A DNA stretch of 34,397 bases from Psilocybe azurescens (GCA_023853785.1 JAJIRX010000344.1:1-34397); one strand, 5' to 3'; positions 19,937-30,690 are shown, numbered from the stretch's first letter. Made by a program: numbers and translations. The notes: a model not told the origin generated them from the letters alone.

Positions 19937-21210
19937 ATGGCCGCTGCCTCGTCAATACTGAGCTTTTTCTCCTGCTGCCTCCAATGCAAGCCCATGGCGG
20001 CGGCGAGTCCTTTCTTGAGTTCATGCTATGCTGGGTTCTGTTCTATAGAGATGGGAGACGGGAATGTGGACTGGAATTCAGGACACGGGCCCGAATGAGC
20101 ACTCGCATCTCATACCAATTACTAATGACCCGGCGCCAGTGAGTTTTCTGTTTCTCTCCCCAACGACCCCTGTCCCTGTGCTGCTCCTGCTCATGTAGGG
20201 ACGACGACGTCCGCACAACGGTTTCTTATGTGTACTAAATACTTATAGGTCCTCGCCCAGCGCATATGTGGCTGACCACCAGCGCATAAAGGAGCGGATG
20301 TCGCATATCGTGTGGTTAAAGAGGGGTGAGTCTTCTGCAACCTATTCCCTCTCCCTCTCTCCCTCCCTCTCCTTTCTTCGCGTTCCTTCATTCCTCCCAT
20401 CCCCTTCCTACCATAAGTGCGTAAAATAAAGTCTCATCACCCCCTTTTCCCTCACTTTTAAAAATAATAGAGCAAAATGGACAACGTAACATCCCGCCTC
20501 TCGTTCAACCTGCACAACCAAAAGCTTACCAAATCCAAATCCCCGTCGTCCTGTTGGCGATAGAGCGCCTCCATGTCCTCTTCTTCGCCTTAGTGGTTGG
20601 CATCTGCGTCGACATCACGCTCCGCATGGAATTTGAAATTGAATCGGCCGTCGCTCAATTTCACCCCTTACGCTTCTTATAATGCGGACACTGCGGACAG
20701 ACACTGCGGACAATGTGCAGGGGCACGTGGGTGCGCCGCTGACGGCCGGGAGCGGCGCCGTCATCGCCCCTGTATCAGGACACAGAGCAGGAGCAGAAGG
20801 ACCGTCCAGGTCATTGTCCCTCACATCCTGTGAGACGTCCCTGCATGAGCACAACCACGACGATGAAGAGAGGGAGAGTTGGGGCAGGAGGATGCCGATC
20901 CTGAACACGCGCGTGTGAGGATGCAGATGGAGCGTGGTCTAGGCGGGGTCGTGCGACGAGGAAGGACGTTGGTGTGGTTGACCAAGCTCGAGCCCAAGCT
21001 CGAGCTAATAACACAGAAGAAGTGGAAGAAGGAGAAGTCCAAGCAACCCCGGCTCCGCGATCCTCATCCAACCTCCCTTCACGTCCGTCGTCATCCCAAT
21101 CTTTGTATTCTTCGTCATCATCCTCGTCGTCTGCGTCGTCCGGACCTTCGCATCACTCTCCATCTTTATCTCCTTCCCTCGCCCTAAAATGGAGGGCGAT
21201 GCAGTGACGC
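19937..21210 (+). pseudogene. Decayed multi-exon gene, possibly LAMTOR1/Ragulator-like
   Basis: Exon-like pieces occur in order. MAAASSILSFFSCCLQCKP (19937) has a Cys cluster suited to lipid anchoring. NEHSHLIPITNDPAP is followed by GTGAGT (about 20143). SSPSAYVADHQRIKERMSHIVWLKR (about 20250-20325) is followed by GTGAGT. An acceptor ends ATAATAG, then MDNVTSRLSFNLHNQ (20477) appears. Further on are MPILNTRV (about 20890-20915), GLGGVVRRGRTLVW (about 20940-20980) and a Ser-rich tail. I recall this order from fungal proteins related to the Ragulator subunit p18, which tethers TOR signalling to the vacuole, but I cannot confirm it. The pieces do not splice in one frame, so the gene looks broken. 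It lies between the two F-box duplicates. Confidence 0.3.
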
Positions 21211-21379
21211 ACCACCCGACACTTTGTGTGCGTCCCTTGCCTGCGCCGACTGCCACCGCTGGCGCTGGTGTGCGGGAATTCATGCAGCGGGATGCGGGGC
21301 CGCTGATCGCTAGCTGGGGCGATTGAATGGGAGCGATTGAATGGTGGCGCTGGCTGGTGGGCATGGATAGCTGGGTATA

Positions 21380-23370
21380 CTGGCTAGCGAAATTAGCATA
21401 GCCCTTGAATACACTTAATTCCAGCTACATGCGCTGACGCGTGATTGCCACACATAAATGCACCCTAAAGCTTGTGGAATTGGCTTAGCTCACGGGTTGG
21501 GTTGCCTCATATGTTGACGAGGAAATTATAGCCTCACTACCAAACCATCCAGGTTTCTGATCGGATATCTTCACAATGAAATGCAACATGTCCCGTCTGA
21601 TTGTGAATGCGGTCAGGCCGAAGGCAAGAATATACCTCCTTTCTATATGCTCTCTCTTAACTTTCAATTTATGTGTACTATGGATATCAATTACGTAGAT
21701 AGCTTTTTGTCACTAACAGTGCTTTCATTTGCTCTGGAATGAGACGACCATTGGCTTCACTGACGTCAGATATCCAGAATGAAAGGCCACGTAGATTACT
21801 ATTTTCAACTTGTAATACAATTCTGCCGGAGAATGAAATGCTTAATTGTGTGGAAAAAGGGTGACATACAAGATCGACTCTCTGTCATGCCTGACATGCT
21901 CTCGACCATTAAATGGTTGACTGGAGCGAGTTGAGCAATGATGACAGACCAAACTTGATTATTTGGATTCTGGAGAACATGACCTTATCATGAATTCTCT
22001 AAATAGGAGATCTCCTGCCCCCATGGATCGAAGGCTACTCCCGGGCGACTCGACACAACACGAAAGCCGAATGCACCGACAACGCTGATCCCGTCCACCG
22101 AATGACGCATCCCGCCTTCCAGGCGATGCAAAAACAAATTCTCTCGACAATTCAGACAGACTAAAGTCGACGATTTTCTTGCTCCCAATATGTCCTGTCT
22201 TCGCTTCCGTTGTGAAGATCAATTGGTACAGAACACTGATGTACAACTCCATCTGGGACGTCATCAATGGAAACGGGAATGCTAGAATATGTAAGACCGT
22301 GTGGGTATCGGTGCTCAAGGTTCGTGATCTCTTGCTGCCACTACCACCACCACTACAACGACGTACTGATTATTATATTGTCTATATCGCTCGACGTTCC
22401 ATTGTTCAATTCTGTGATATTACAATACATGCAGTCGACGGATGTGAGCGTGTCGAGCTGTGATACCCAGGCGCAGTTGCAAACTACGGGCAAGAGTCAT
22501 AAGAACAGCACGAGCAAGAAGCGTAAACGCACTTTGTCCGTGCAGATCCAAGACCAAGACGACTGCGACAGCCTCAAACAGAGAAACAGCCAGGGAGGAG
22601 AAGGAGATGGTCGGCCTGCTGCCACTGAACTGTGCGAGCAAACATCGGACGGACATAACCTTGCTAAGCGCAAGAAAACGCGTTCCGGAATTGTTGAACG
22701 AAGCCTGCATCCATCTTCGTCCCCATCGCCACCATCCTTGACAAGAACTACACTCAAAACTCAAACTCAAACTCAAACACGAACTCAAATCTACACTCAA
22801 ACTCAAACCACATCCCAGTCGCAATCTCCACCCCTAGAAGCCCATCTAAAGCGTAAGCTCGAACGCATGAAACAGATGGACCCGATTTTAATCCCAGACG
22901 ACGTCTTCGTCAAGATCTTCACGCACATCTCCTCCCCAGCTGACCTCGCCGCTATTGTGCGCGTGTGCTGGCGGTTACGCTATCTTTGGCGCATGCAGCT
23001 GCTTTGCGAGCTGCAGTGGGTGCGGGCGGAGGCGACGTGGAAGAATCTGGAGGCGTGGCATTGCTGTGGACGGGAGGGGCATGAGCTGATGAAGGTGATG
23101 GGTCACTGTTGGGGTGGGCTTTGATTTTGGGCTTGGGTATTATGACTTCAATGTGCGTTCCATCTCTTTCATCTTTCTTATCTGCCTTTTAATGGACGGA
23201 CCGCATACATACGACGATGCGAACACACAAATGACCCCTGGGATGCGGCTGTACGACGCACTATACACCCAGCTCCCGTGCTCCACACAGCTGCACACGC
23301 TCGCGCTTGGCGGCACGGTCGTCTCGCTGCAGACATATGATATCCTCTGCAGCATGCCCACGCTTCACAC
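21380..23370 (+). repeat. Segmental duplication, copy 2
   Basis: Collinear with 17320-19420 and in the same orientation, about 4.06 kb away. It keeps the full F-box. About 90 extra bases (around 21785-21880) are absent from copy 1. Its opening 100 bp again resemble the NACHT last intron and exon: CTGACGCGTG, then a frame reading roughly ELA.LTGWVAS. Confidence 0.85.
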
Positions 23371-23620
23371 CCTCAGCCCCATGAATTGCACGTATATGCT
23401 CACGCCTTCGCTGACCTTCCCGTCACAGCACTCGTACTTGAGAGAATTCATAGTGACGGAAGTGTGGGCGGGAATGAGCGGGACTAGGAGTGGAACGTAT
23501 TTCATCCGATGTGCATGATGTTTCTGAGGGGTTTGGAGAGGTTGAGGGTGGTGTGGACTCCGGGCGCAGCGTTTGCTTGGGGCGTTTGCATGGGCGACTT
23601 GTAGGGCGGATTGTGCTGGT
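22429..23620 (+). pseudogene. F-box/LRR-like protein gene, copy 2
   Basis: The ATG at 22429 (MQSTDVSVSSCDTQ) opens a 231-codon frame. It has a charged N-terminal region with KKRKR, a Thr-Gln hexanucleotide run (22755-22815) and an F-box at residues about 150-190 (LIPDDVFVKIF, HISSPADLAAIVRVCWRLRYLW). RWVRAEATWKNLEAW-like text follows. The F-box binds SKP1 in SCF ubiquitin ligases. A stop at 23122-23124 lies beside a 1-base frame change. The next frame (23114-23518) carries a leucine-rich region, LYDALYTQLPCSTQLHTLAL and VSLQTYDILCSMPTLHTLS. A further shift near 23500 leads to MFLRGLERLRVVWTPGAAFAWG. At least two frame changes separate the F-box from the LRR-like part. It is probably a recent pseudogene; errors in the sequence are the alternative. 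Confidence 0.75.
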
Positions 23621-24610
23621 GCTGGTGGGAGTGGCCTTGAACGAGTTTGTTTTACAAAGATTAACAAAAGTTTGCAGCACTAAAAAGGTCCATAATGTGA
23701 GGCCACTGGCAGCGCACCCCAAGGGATGACAGTCCAAGCCGGTGTGACAGGTGCCGACTTTGTAATAAACTAGTTACGAGTCCTTTATGTAAGTAAAGAC
23801 TTGTTCTTTACACAGGGACCCAGCGAGGGCGCAATGTCAAGAATCTATCTTTGTGCGAATATATTTCCTGTTTTGTCTTTAATAATGTGACGTGAACGTG
23901 AATTGCTTTTGTAAAACCGGCTTCTCCTGAGTTATTTTTTGAATGATGCGCTTTGTAATTGGCGAGTCAGACGATTTGAGGTGGCAGAATCTCGTGATTC
24001 CATGTGGTTGGGTGAAAGTTAGGCTTGTCCCCATCCGGCTTTGTGACACGTGCTGTCACTAAAGTGCACGTGGTTTGTGAGAGTGAACTTGACAACTCGC
24101 GTAGCCGGCTGGTCCATCTCGGGCCACTTTTGGCAGAGCCCGCCAAATCTTGTTGTGCTTACTTAGTGAAGTGTCTCGAAGTTATAAAAAAGTGTTAAAA
24201 GTATATATATATAAAGTTGTCGATATTGAGTTTTAAGTTGATTTGAGTATACAACTTTTTCAAAAATTTGTGATGGACTCTGTTGTTGTTGACAGGCCCG
24301 TGTGCGAAGCTCCATGTCAAACGTCAAAACCACGCTCATCACCGAACGACATCCTCATTTGATATCAAAAGCATCTTCTCCAGTTGCTCCAGCACTGTCA
24401 ACACCATCTCAGACAGTGCCTACAGCACCTCATACACAACGAATACGAGAAAAAGCCCGATGGAGTTTGCACCAACACTGTATGATAACTTCTGGTCATC
24501 ATTTAGTAATAACCCGAAGTAGCTACACCGCAGTACAGTCAATATTTAAAGTTTTGAAAAAATCACCCTTTTAAAAACTATTTCATTCAATCCAAAATGC
24601 AAAAAATGGT
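23621..24610. other. No recognisable gene
   Basis: AT-rich towards the right, with an (AT)n run at about 24202-24212. One open frame (24302-24574, Ser/Thr/Pro-rich) begins MSNVKTTLITERHPH. It is short, has no motif, and I cannot support it as a gene. Confidence 0.4.
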
Positions 24611-24871
24611 ATTACTCGTGCTTACCATAAAAGTGTCGCATCACTAAAAATTCCACACTTAGATCAAATATTCTGCTTGAATTTCCTGTGGCTTGGGTAT
24701 ATCCTACAATTCGAGTTCTTTGTTGGAGTATCAAGATGAGAGTAAGAGTAAATTGTAACAAGAATTCCGAGTAGAATTATACAGTAGTTTAGTTGTAAAT
24801 TCCAGACACGGCAAACATTATGCGTCCGTGTTTCTTACATAAGCGACACTTTTTATGGTAAGTATGAGTAT
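24611..24871. mobile_element. Small MITE with ~30-bp TIRs
   Basis: The left end CTTACCATAAAAGTGTCGC (from 24621) and the right end GCGACACTTTTTATGGTAAG (24843-24862) are inverted repeats with one length difference. Pairing extends outward through ACTCGTG and TATGAGT. The interior of about 190 bp has no gene. Total length is about 261 bp. Confidence 0.75.
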
Positions 24872-25750
24872 GTATACTCAATTTGAGCACTTTTTCGAGG
24901 TGTGGCCACTTTTTGACAAAGTCGACACATCAAGATTGGGGAAATGGCCACCACCAAAATGAGCCCAAGATGGCCCAGTCCGCTTGTGAGCTCGCTCCTT
25001 GCTTGATCATGCTCCTGTGATGCTGTGTGACTAGAGCTCGTGAGTGTGACTGGCTGGCGAGTCTAGGTGAAAGTGACTACATAGGGTTCAGGTCACATGA
25101 TCCTACACCACTTGAAGTTGAGACACAAAGCCAGATGTGTTATGTTGTGGTTAGCCTATATAGTCATCTTGAGCATATGTTGTAGTGTAGTTGACTCACT
25201 AGTAAGAGGCTAGAAGGAGACCTTTAAGTATCTACACACAGATACACACTGAAAGTATTAGGAAAATTCTAATATAATTGGGAGGTGAGTGGGTGCAATT
25301 TTATGGATTCCTCCTGAGGAGGTGGTTTGAGGAAAAAAATTTGGGTGTACTCACATGTCCTTCATCAAGGAAACTCATTGCAATCTGCACATGATTTTGC
25401 CTAAGTTTTCTTGCTTTATTTGCCTTACAAAGCCCTGGTTTTACTTGGCACAATCTTCCACACTCGATGGGCAAGTGGAACCACACTCAAGTCTCAACTC
25501 CTTCCATCACTTTGATAACATGACATGAATTCTGAATTCTGTTGCATTTGTCATCCAGCATTTTGATTGTACTATCACCAGTGTTTGTAAATTGACACTT
25601 TTCATTTATAACTTCACAACTGCAGCTTTGTTAAATCTAATTTTTAGCACTCTCATAGACAGCTCATATGAACATTAATCTGAATTTTTATATTTTTATG
25701 TCCAATGTAAGGGCCAAAATATTGTAATGAATGTGCTAAAAAGTGCAAAA
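24872..25750. other. No gene seen
   Basis: Contains the short inverted pair TCCTCCTGAGGAGG (25309-25322), a small palindrome. There is no frame with recognisable content. Confidence 0.4.
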
Positions 25751-25751
25751 T

Positions 25752-26002
25752 CAGGCTCTGACATCACAAAATAGCTCTCTTTTCTCCAGTTTTTTTGCAT
25801 TGTGCATAGCAGGTCATTCATTATATAGCTTATAAATTTTTTGAAGCCATAAAGTGTGAGGCAGGATGGTAAAAATATGGCCCCACATAGTAAAATGGCT
25901 CCTTTTTCTCTATTTTTAGTATTGTGCATAATGAATTGTTCAGTATATGTAATTATAAATTTTTGATGCAAAAAGTATAAGCATAAGTAAGCAAGGATGG
26001 TT
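25752..26002. repeat. Two tandem ~125-bp units
   Basis: Both units follow the order GGCYCYRACAT, AAATRGCTC, TTTTTCTC, TTTTT, ATTGTGCATA, then TATAAATTTTT, GCAAGGATGG or GCAGGATGG. The first spans about 25753-25871 and the second about 25877-26002. They are diverged and non-coding. Confidence 0.75.
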
Positions 26003-26405
26003 CAAATCAGTCCCACAAAAAGGACTTGTTACGCCATGCAAAGCAATGGCCATCAAGCCAAGTTTTAAGATACATTAGGTTGATTCGGCATAGAGACTGC
26101 GTGTTGAGCGATGGCCAAATCACGCGATCAATTTTAAGTCGGCCCAAAACATATTGTTTGCTGATAACTCTCGAGAAATGCCAAATCTGTTTTCAAATGT
26201 CCGAACCTGAGAACATGCATGGCTTCTGCATAGGTCCAATGGATCATTGATGCCAATACCACTGCAGTTGTTAGAAAGACACGAAATCGTCCTCGGGCGC
26301 AGCGACAGAGGCTCAAGTTGGTATGTACTGAGACAACGAGTGATCAATTGATCCTGCAGTCCAGCATAAATGAGAAGATTAGATTAGATCAAGATCAGAC
26401 ACGTG
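26003..26405. other. No gene seen; shares a 22-mer with 18354
   Basis: The stretch ends in AGATTAGATTAGATCAAGAT at 26379, which also occurs at 18354. I find no frame with recognisable content. Confidence 0.4.
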
Positions 26406-26644
26406 CATCAGCAAATCTGGGAAATTCTGATTTAGCATTATTGTTTGGACCTAGCAAGAAATAGCAATATATCGCAATACAAGATCATTGTAATATTATA
26501 AACCTCAGAGATTAAAATTGTTAAGCTATTATAAGACAATACAAGCAAATATATTATGAGGTCATAATATTGTAACAATCTCATAAACATTTGAATTGCT
26601 ATATATTGCTATTTCTGAGGACTTGTCACTCCCCCACGTGTGTT

Positions 26645-26822
26645 CTGATCAGTTCTGATCAGCAACCTAAAACTCTTTTCACCACCCAAATGGCCTGCAA
26701 TTGCCCAATTTTGGCTGAACAGATCTGTTCAGATCTGTTCAGAAAACTCGAACTGATCAGCCAACTCAGAAACTGAGTCAATTATTTTCAACAAAAAACT
26801 GAGCAGTACTACTCAGTTCCGG
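26645..26822. repeat. Left subterminal CTGATCAG-type array of element B
   Basis: The motifs TCTGATCAGTTCTGATCAGC, ACAGATCTGTTCAGATCTGT, AACTGATCAGCCAACTCAG and CTGAGCAGTACTACTCAG are mostly self-complementary. They have counterparts in inverted order at the right end (27485-27578). Confidence 0.85.
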
Positions 26823-27209
26823 GTCAGATCACCTGTAATAAAATAAATGTCATATATCAGGAATTAAATGATCTGCGCCTGATTTGGTACTGTTTGCAGT
26901 AGATACAAAAGAAAATCCTTGTTTAAAGTGAGCATTCAATACTGAAGTAAGAAAATAAATAAAAATGCATTCATTAAAAATTGAACCCAGAGCTACAGAT
27001 AAGTCACATAACTTGAACTTTATAGTATTTTGCATATTGAACATGCCGATATAATTTTCATAAAATGACATAATTACAGGCATATTGCCCTCAATTTTCT
27101 GATCATTTTGATATATAATATGTGGATATAGCTTGAGAGGAAGTGCCAGAATATATTATTGGGTGTTGTAAAAGAGTATATAATTCATTAAATGTGGAAG
27201 ATAATACAA

Positions 27210-27284
27210 GCATTAATAGTGTAGTTGGTAAAGCATGTAGAATTAGTATATATAAAGCTGTTGGTTCAATTCCTGTTGAGTGCA
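27210..27284 (+). repeat. tRNA-like sequence (SINE head or dead tRNA)
   Basis: A 75-nt stretch with an acceptor-like pairing (GCATTAA against TTGAGTGC, mostly paired), a very tRNA-like D-arm (TAGTGTAGTTGGTAAAGC) and a B box (GGTTCAATTCC). The anticodon and T stems contain mismatches, so I do not call a functional tRNA. It lies inside element B and may give it a pol III promoter. Confidence 0.55.
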
Positions 27285-27302
27285 TTTTATAATTTGTCAT
27301 TT

Positions 27303-27462
27303 ATGACAAATATCATGTGACTTTAATAGATTATGTAAGAGCTTATGTAATGCTGACTAAGCAGAAATATTATGTGATTTCAATAGCGTATTTAAAGCTT
27401 ATGTAAGAAATTATGTAATGCTAACTAAGCACAAATATCATGTGACTTCAGCACTTGCAGTT
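27303..27462. repeat. Short tandem repeat, ~60-67-bp units
   Basis: The order AAATATCATGTGACTT, AATAG, TTATGTAA, GCTTATGTAATGCT, ACTAAGCA occurs twice. A third start follows (CAAATATCATGTGACTTCAG at about 27432). Confidence 0.8.
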
Positions 27463-27484
27463 TATTATGTCTGTATGTGACAAT

Positions 27485-27578
27485 TTCTGAGTAGATCTGT
27501 GCAGAACTGTATAGTTCTGTTCAGATCTACTCAGATCTGCTCAGAGTTACTCAGTGCTGAGTAGTGCTGATCAGAGCT
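27485..27578. repeat. Right subterminal array of element B
   Basis: Contiguous CTGAGTAGATCTG, CAGAACTG..CAGTTCTG-like, CAGATCTACTCAGATCTGCT, ACTCAGTGCTGAGTAGTGCT and GATCAG motifs mirror the left array. Confidence 0.85.
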
Positions 27579-27788
27579 TGTGGGGGAGTGTAAAGTACTA
27601 TTTCTTGCTAGGTCCAAACAATAATGCTAAATCAGAATTTCCCAGATTTGCTGATGTGTGACACCGTCTGCCAATGTGTTCCCATTTCGTCTTGATTTCA
27701 TCTCCAACTCGTTTTAATTGGCATTATGTCTACTGACTCCGTTCTTTTGGTGAGTCCACTGACGATCAGTCTTACTTGATCCCATCAA

Positions 27789-30168
27789 ATGAAAGACAAA
27801 GCAGCCAAACAGGCGGTTCCATCATACGCCATCAACCTGCCAGTTTTTGGCTTTGCTAAGGAGTATTTAAATATTAATTATAATGAAAATCACAATTTTA
27901 TACATCAGTTTGGACATACATCCCCGATGAACATGACCCAACATATGATTCTGGCTTCGCTGTCGCCGACTCTTCCTCAAATTCTCGTCGGGATGCTTAT
28001 AACCCCAACATACCTCAAAGATCAATTCTTGTTCTTGAAATGCTCTACAAACGTTTGTGGCTATGGGCAGTTTCTTTTTCTGCACTCCAACGATGAAGGA
28101 TGAAATCTTACCTCGGGTGAGTTTTATAATGCCTCCTTTTTCTGGTGTAGAAACTAAAACCCCTGCACATAGACACTCTGCTTATTTTTGATAGCACCCA
28201 TTTGTCACTTTTTGCGTTCTCGCCAGTCCCAACCAGCACCTTCAAACATCAGGCACCATCAACTCTATCACCAATTGCAGCAGTTTAACAACAAAGAACT
28301 GGTTTCTTATGATGTGGCCACAGATAGATGGGTCCCATGGACCCGGTAAGTGTCTGACTGATTCCAAATTTGAACCATTCTGATCATGGTATATAGTCCT
28401 GTTTGTGTCCTTCACAGTGGTGCTCTCACAGCTGTCGCTGTCTCTGGCTTCCAAAACTTGCAAGATGGCTACTTACCACCTATTTGCCCTCATGCATCCG
28501 ACATATCAAAGGACACAAACTTTTTGAAAATGGAGCTCAACCTTCGAAAGAGGTTTCAAGGACGTGTTGTCAACTTTTTCCAGGTTCCACGGTCTTCCCA
28601 TCTCTGCCCCTTTGTTGGTAAGTCCACTTTATTCTCTTTTCTTCATTAAAATCTCTGACACTTACTATTTTATTGGTTCAGTTGTGATCCCTCCCCTTCA
28701 TCCACCTCTCATACTTTTTACACAACAAGAAATTGAGGAGCATGCATGTATGTACAATCTACATCTCGCTGATTTTTACCACCTGCTCAATCCGACCTAG
28801 CTTTCCAAAATGATGAGGATGCTGCTGATACCCATGAACTTTATCGATGTAAGTAGCTCTTCTATTGGATGTCCATGTTTAAAGCTCACTGTTCAAAGTC
28901 GATCAGGATTTCTTACAGGGATTTACTGACTCCAGCCCATCCAAGTCGTCTCATGCGTCGACCTCAGAGATTGAGGAGGTAGAGCTCTCAGTCATGTCAC
29001 CTGCACACTCTTCAACAACCCCCTTCTTGTGTGCCTCATCGTCCTCTGATTTGGCTCTTTTTCACCGGTGCCGTCTCAGAATTTTCCAACAGCCACCAAT
29101 TACAATCCTCGACTCCTCCCATCGCTCACCTTTGAAAAGGCTCTCGGCCATTACCTCGTCCAGTTACCAACCGGCGTCTAGCTGAAACACGATCTTTCTT
29201 TGAAGAGACAGTTGCAAATGCTCGTCGCAACTCCGGTATGTCCTCAACTTCATTTGCTTTCAAATGTGTTCTTACTTGATTCCCAGACATCAACTTTATG
29301 ACTGATTTATATTACAACAAGCAGATTGGTCTTTTAAAGGTGTGTCATGTGCTTATTGATACATTTTGATGAATCTAACATCTGGATCAGAAAACCCCAC
29401 CTTGCACCCAGCTTGGTCCCCAACCACCTCACATCTTATTCTCCAGCCCTACAATGAATCTTTGTACCCAGGGTGCACAAATAAGTCATTCCAGCATCTA
29501 GATTTTCTCACAACTGACATAGGACAAGTCATCCGTGAGCTGAACTCTACAGTCGGTATTCCAAAGATGACACTCAATGCCCTGGTTGAGACCTCCAGCA
29601 AATGTGATGGCTGCAGTTGTGTTTTCTCTCCTGAAGGGTTTAACCACCACCTATCTCAGGAGGGCACCTGCGGCAACTCGTCGTTTTCAAAAATAAGTAA
29701 GTAACTTTCACTTTCTTTGTCCATCCCACTGACTAACTATTGTTTACAGTTTCTCTGAAGCAATTGGACATTAACATTGCTCATGCACTCAAGTTGCGCT
29801 CTTTTGCAGATACCCCTGCCTCTTCACCTGGCAATATCTGGATACCCCAGTCAGCATTGCCTTCCTTGAATTCAACTCCAGGATTGGGGTTCCGCTTGAT
29901 GTTTGGGTCACAATCTCGACTGCCTATGTTGACTGTTCAACTTGCCACCTCTGCCATACATTTCCGGGCCATTGGGCACATCTTAATCGCCGTGGGGAAT
30001 GCTCAGACTTGGGAGAAGCTGGGCCGACACTCGCAGTTGGGAAGGGGAAAGGAAAGGTACGGGATTGAGCTGATGGGAACACTGCCTCTGGTGTGGTTAC
30101 TGCAATGGCTGAGCATGAGCATGGGGTTGAAGAGGATAGTGCAGGTGGAGATGGCGGTGCAGCAATAG
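27789..30168 (+). pseudogene. Intron-rich gene of unknown basidiomycete family, decayed
   Basis: The middle is the best preserved part. Exon 28227-28345 ends KELVSYDVATDRWVPWTR, exon 28418-28617 begins GALTAVAVSGFQNLQDGYLP, and exon 28682-28800 has VVIPPLHPPLILFTQQEIEE. They join in frame across standard GT-AG introns of 72 and 64 nt, then reach a stop at 28798. Downstream pieces are NPTLHPAWSPTTSHLILQPY, a Cys-rich CDGCSCVFSPEGFNHHLSQE (about 29610-29665), an intron at about 29698-29750, then WVTISTAYVDCSTCHLCHTF in another frame (about 29900-29960). Upstream is TYIPDEHDPTYDSGF (about 27915-27960). I do not know the function. Paired cysteines suggest metal binding. The frame breaks indicate a pseudogene, perhaps of a mobile gene family. 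Confidence 0.5.
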
Positions 30169-30690
30169 GCAATTAGTTGTTTTCCTGTTGATTTTTATTT
30201 GATTCTTGGCATCTTGTTCACTCTTTTCACCCATCCTTCCTGGCCCACTGCATTACATTTTATCTGTGCTTTCTCCACATTCTTGTCCTCAATTTGTTTT
30301 TGCCTTTGCATAGCTACCAAAAATGTAATTCTGTATTTATAGCTTGCAATGAATTCTACTGTTGACGTTAATATTCAGCTTAGTGAAAGGAGATTCGAGT
30401 GCCCAGAAGTTTTGTGAATATGGTATTTTGGTAAACTAGGCATTGACGGTGATGTAAGAAAACGTTGGGCTAAATATGTGGATCTATTGTCAGAAAAATG
30501 GGATGGTCCTGGTGCACATAATTGCTTGAATGAAGGTCATATTTCCTTGCTTGGATGTGGTAAATTGTTATCTACGATCTATGAGAGAAGAACATGTCCG
30601 GAATAAATCATAATACTCATGGGGTGGCTGCCTAATCAGCCGGAAGATATATACCAATCTTTCCGGAACCTGTCTGAACTAAAGTTCTTC
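30169..30690. other. No gene seen
   Basis: AT-rich spacer between the ends of two converging decayed genes. I see no repeat or RNA feature. Confidence 0.4.

Larger units (their letters stand above)
26617..27597. mobile_element. Element B: 981-bp TIR element with 8-bp TSD
   Basis: CTATTTCT lies directly on each side (26609-26616 and 27598-27605), inside the right arm of the palindromic MITE. The termini are GAGGACTTGTCACTCCCCCA and, reverse-complemented, TACTTTACACTCCCCCAC. They share the core CTT..CAC..CCCCCA with element A at 11606. Near both ends are arrays of CTGATCAG, AGATCTGTTCAG and CTGAGTAGTRCT motifs (26645-26822 and 27485-27578). No transposase is encoded. A tRNA-like segment and a short tandem repeat lie inside. 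Confidence 0.85.
26406..27656. mobile_element. Palindromic MITE split by element B
   Basis: The first 59 bases (26406-26464, starting CATCAGCAAATCTGGGAAAT) and the last 59 (27598-27656) are exact inverted copies. Removing element B and one 8-bp duplication leaves a 262-bp sequence that stays palindromic well inside the arms (AGCAATATATCGCAAT against ATTGCTATATATTGCT; TGTAATATTAT..CCTC against GAGG..ATAATATTGT). It has no gene. The perfect arms suggest it is young or kept identical by folding or repair. Its own target duplication is unclear; only TG is shared at the two edges. Confidence 0.88.

Noticed and set aside
20597..20833. Overlapping GC-rich open frames on both strands
   Set aside because: They are shadows of one another in a GC-rich stretch. 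Only the frame with MPILNTRV and GVVRRGRT looks gene-like, and it is covered by the decayed gene entry.
24302..24574. Ser/Thr/Pro-rich 90-codon frame
   Set aside because: No start context, splice sites or recognisable domain; composition alone does not support a gene.
26464..26609. A separate 146-bp MITE with TA target duplications
   Set aside because: It first looked like an insertion (GCAATATAT ends, TA flanks). Once element B is removed with its CTATTTCT duplication, this stretch is simply the inner part of the 262-bp palindrome.
27210..27284. Functional tRNA gene
   Set aside because: Mismatches in the anticodon and T stems and a poor anticodon loop; it lies inside a transposon.
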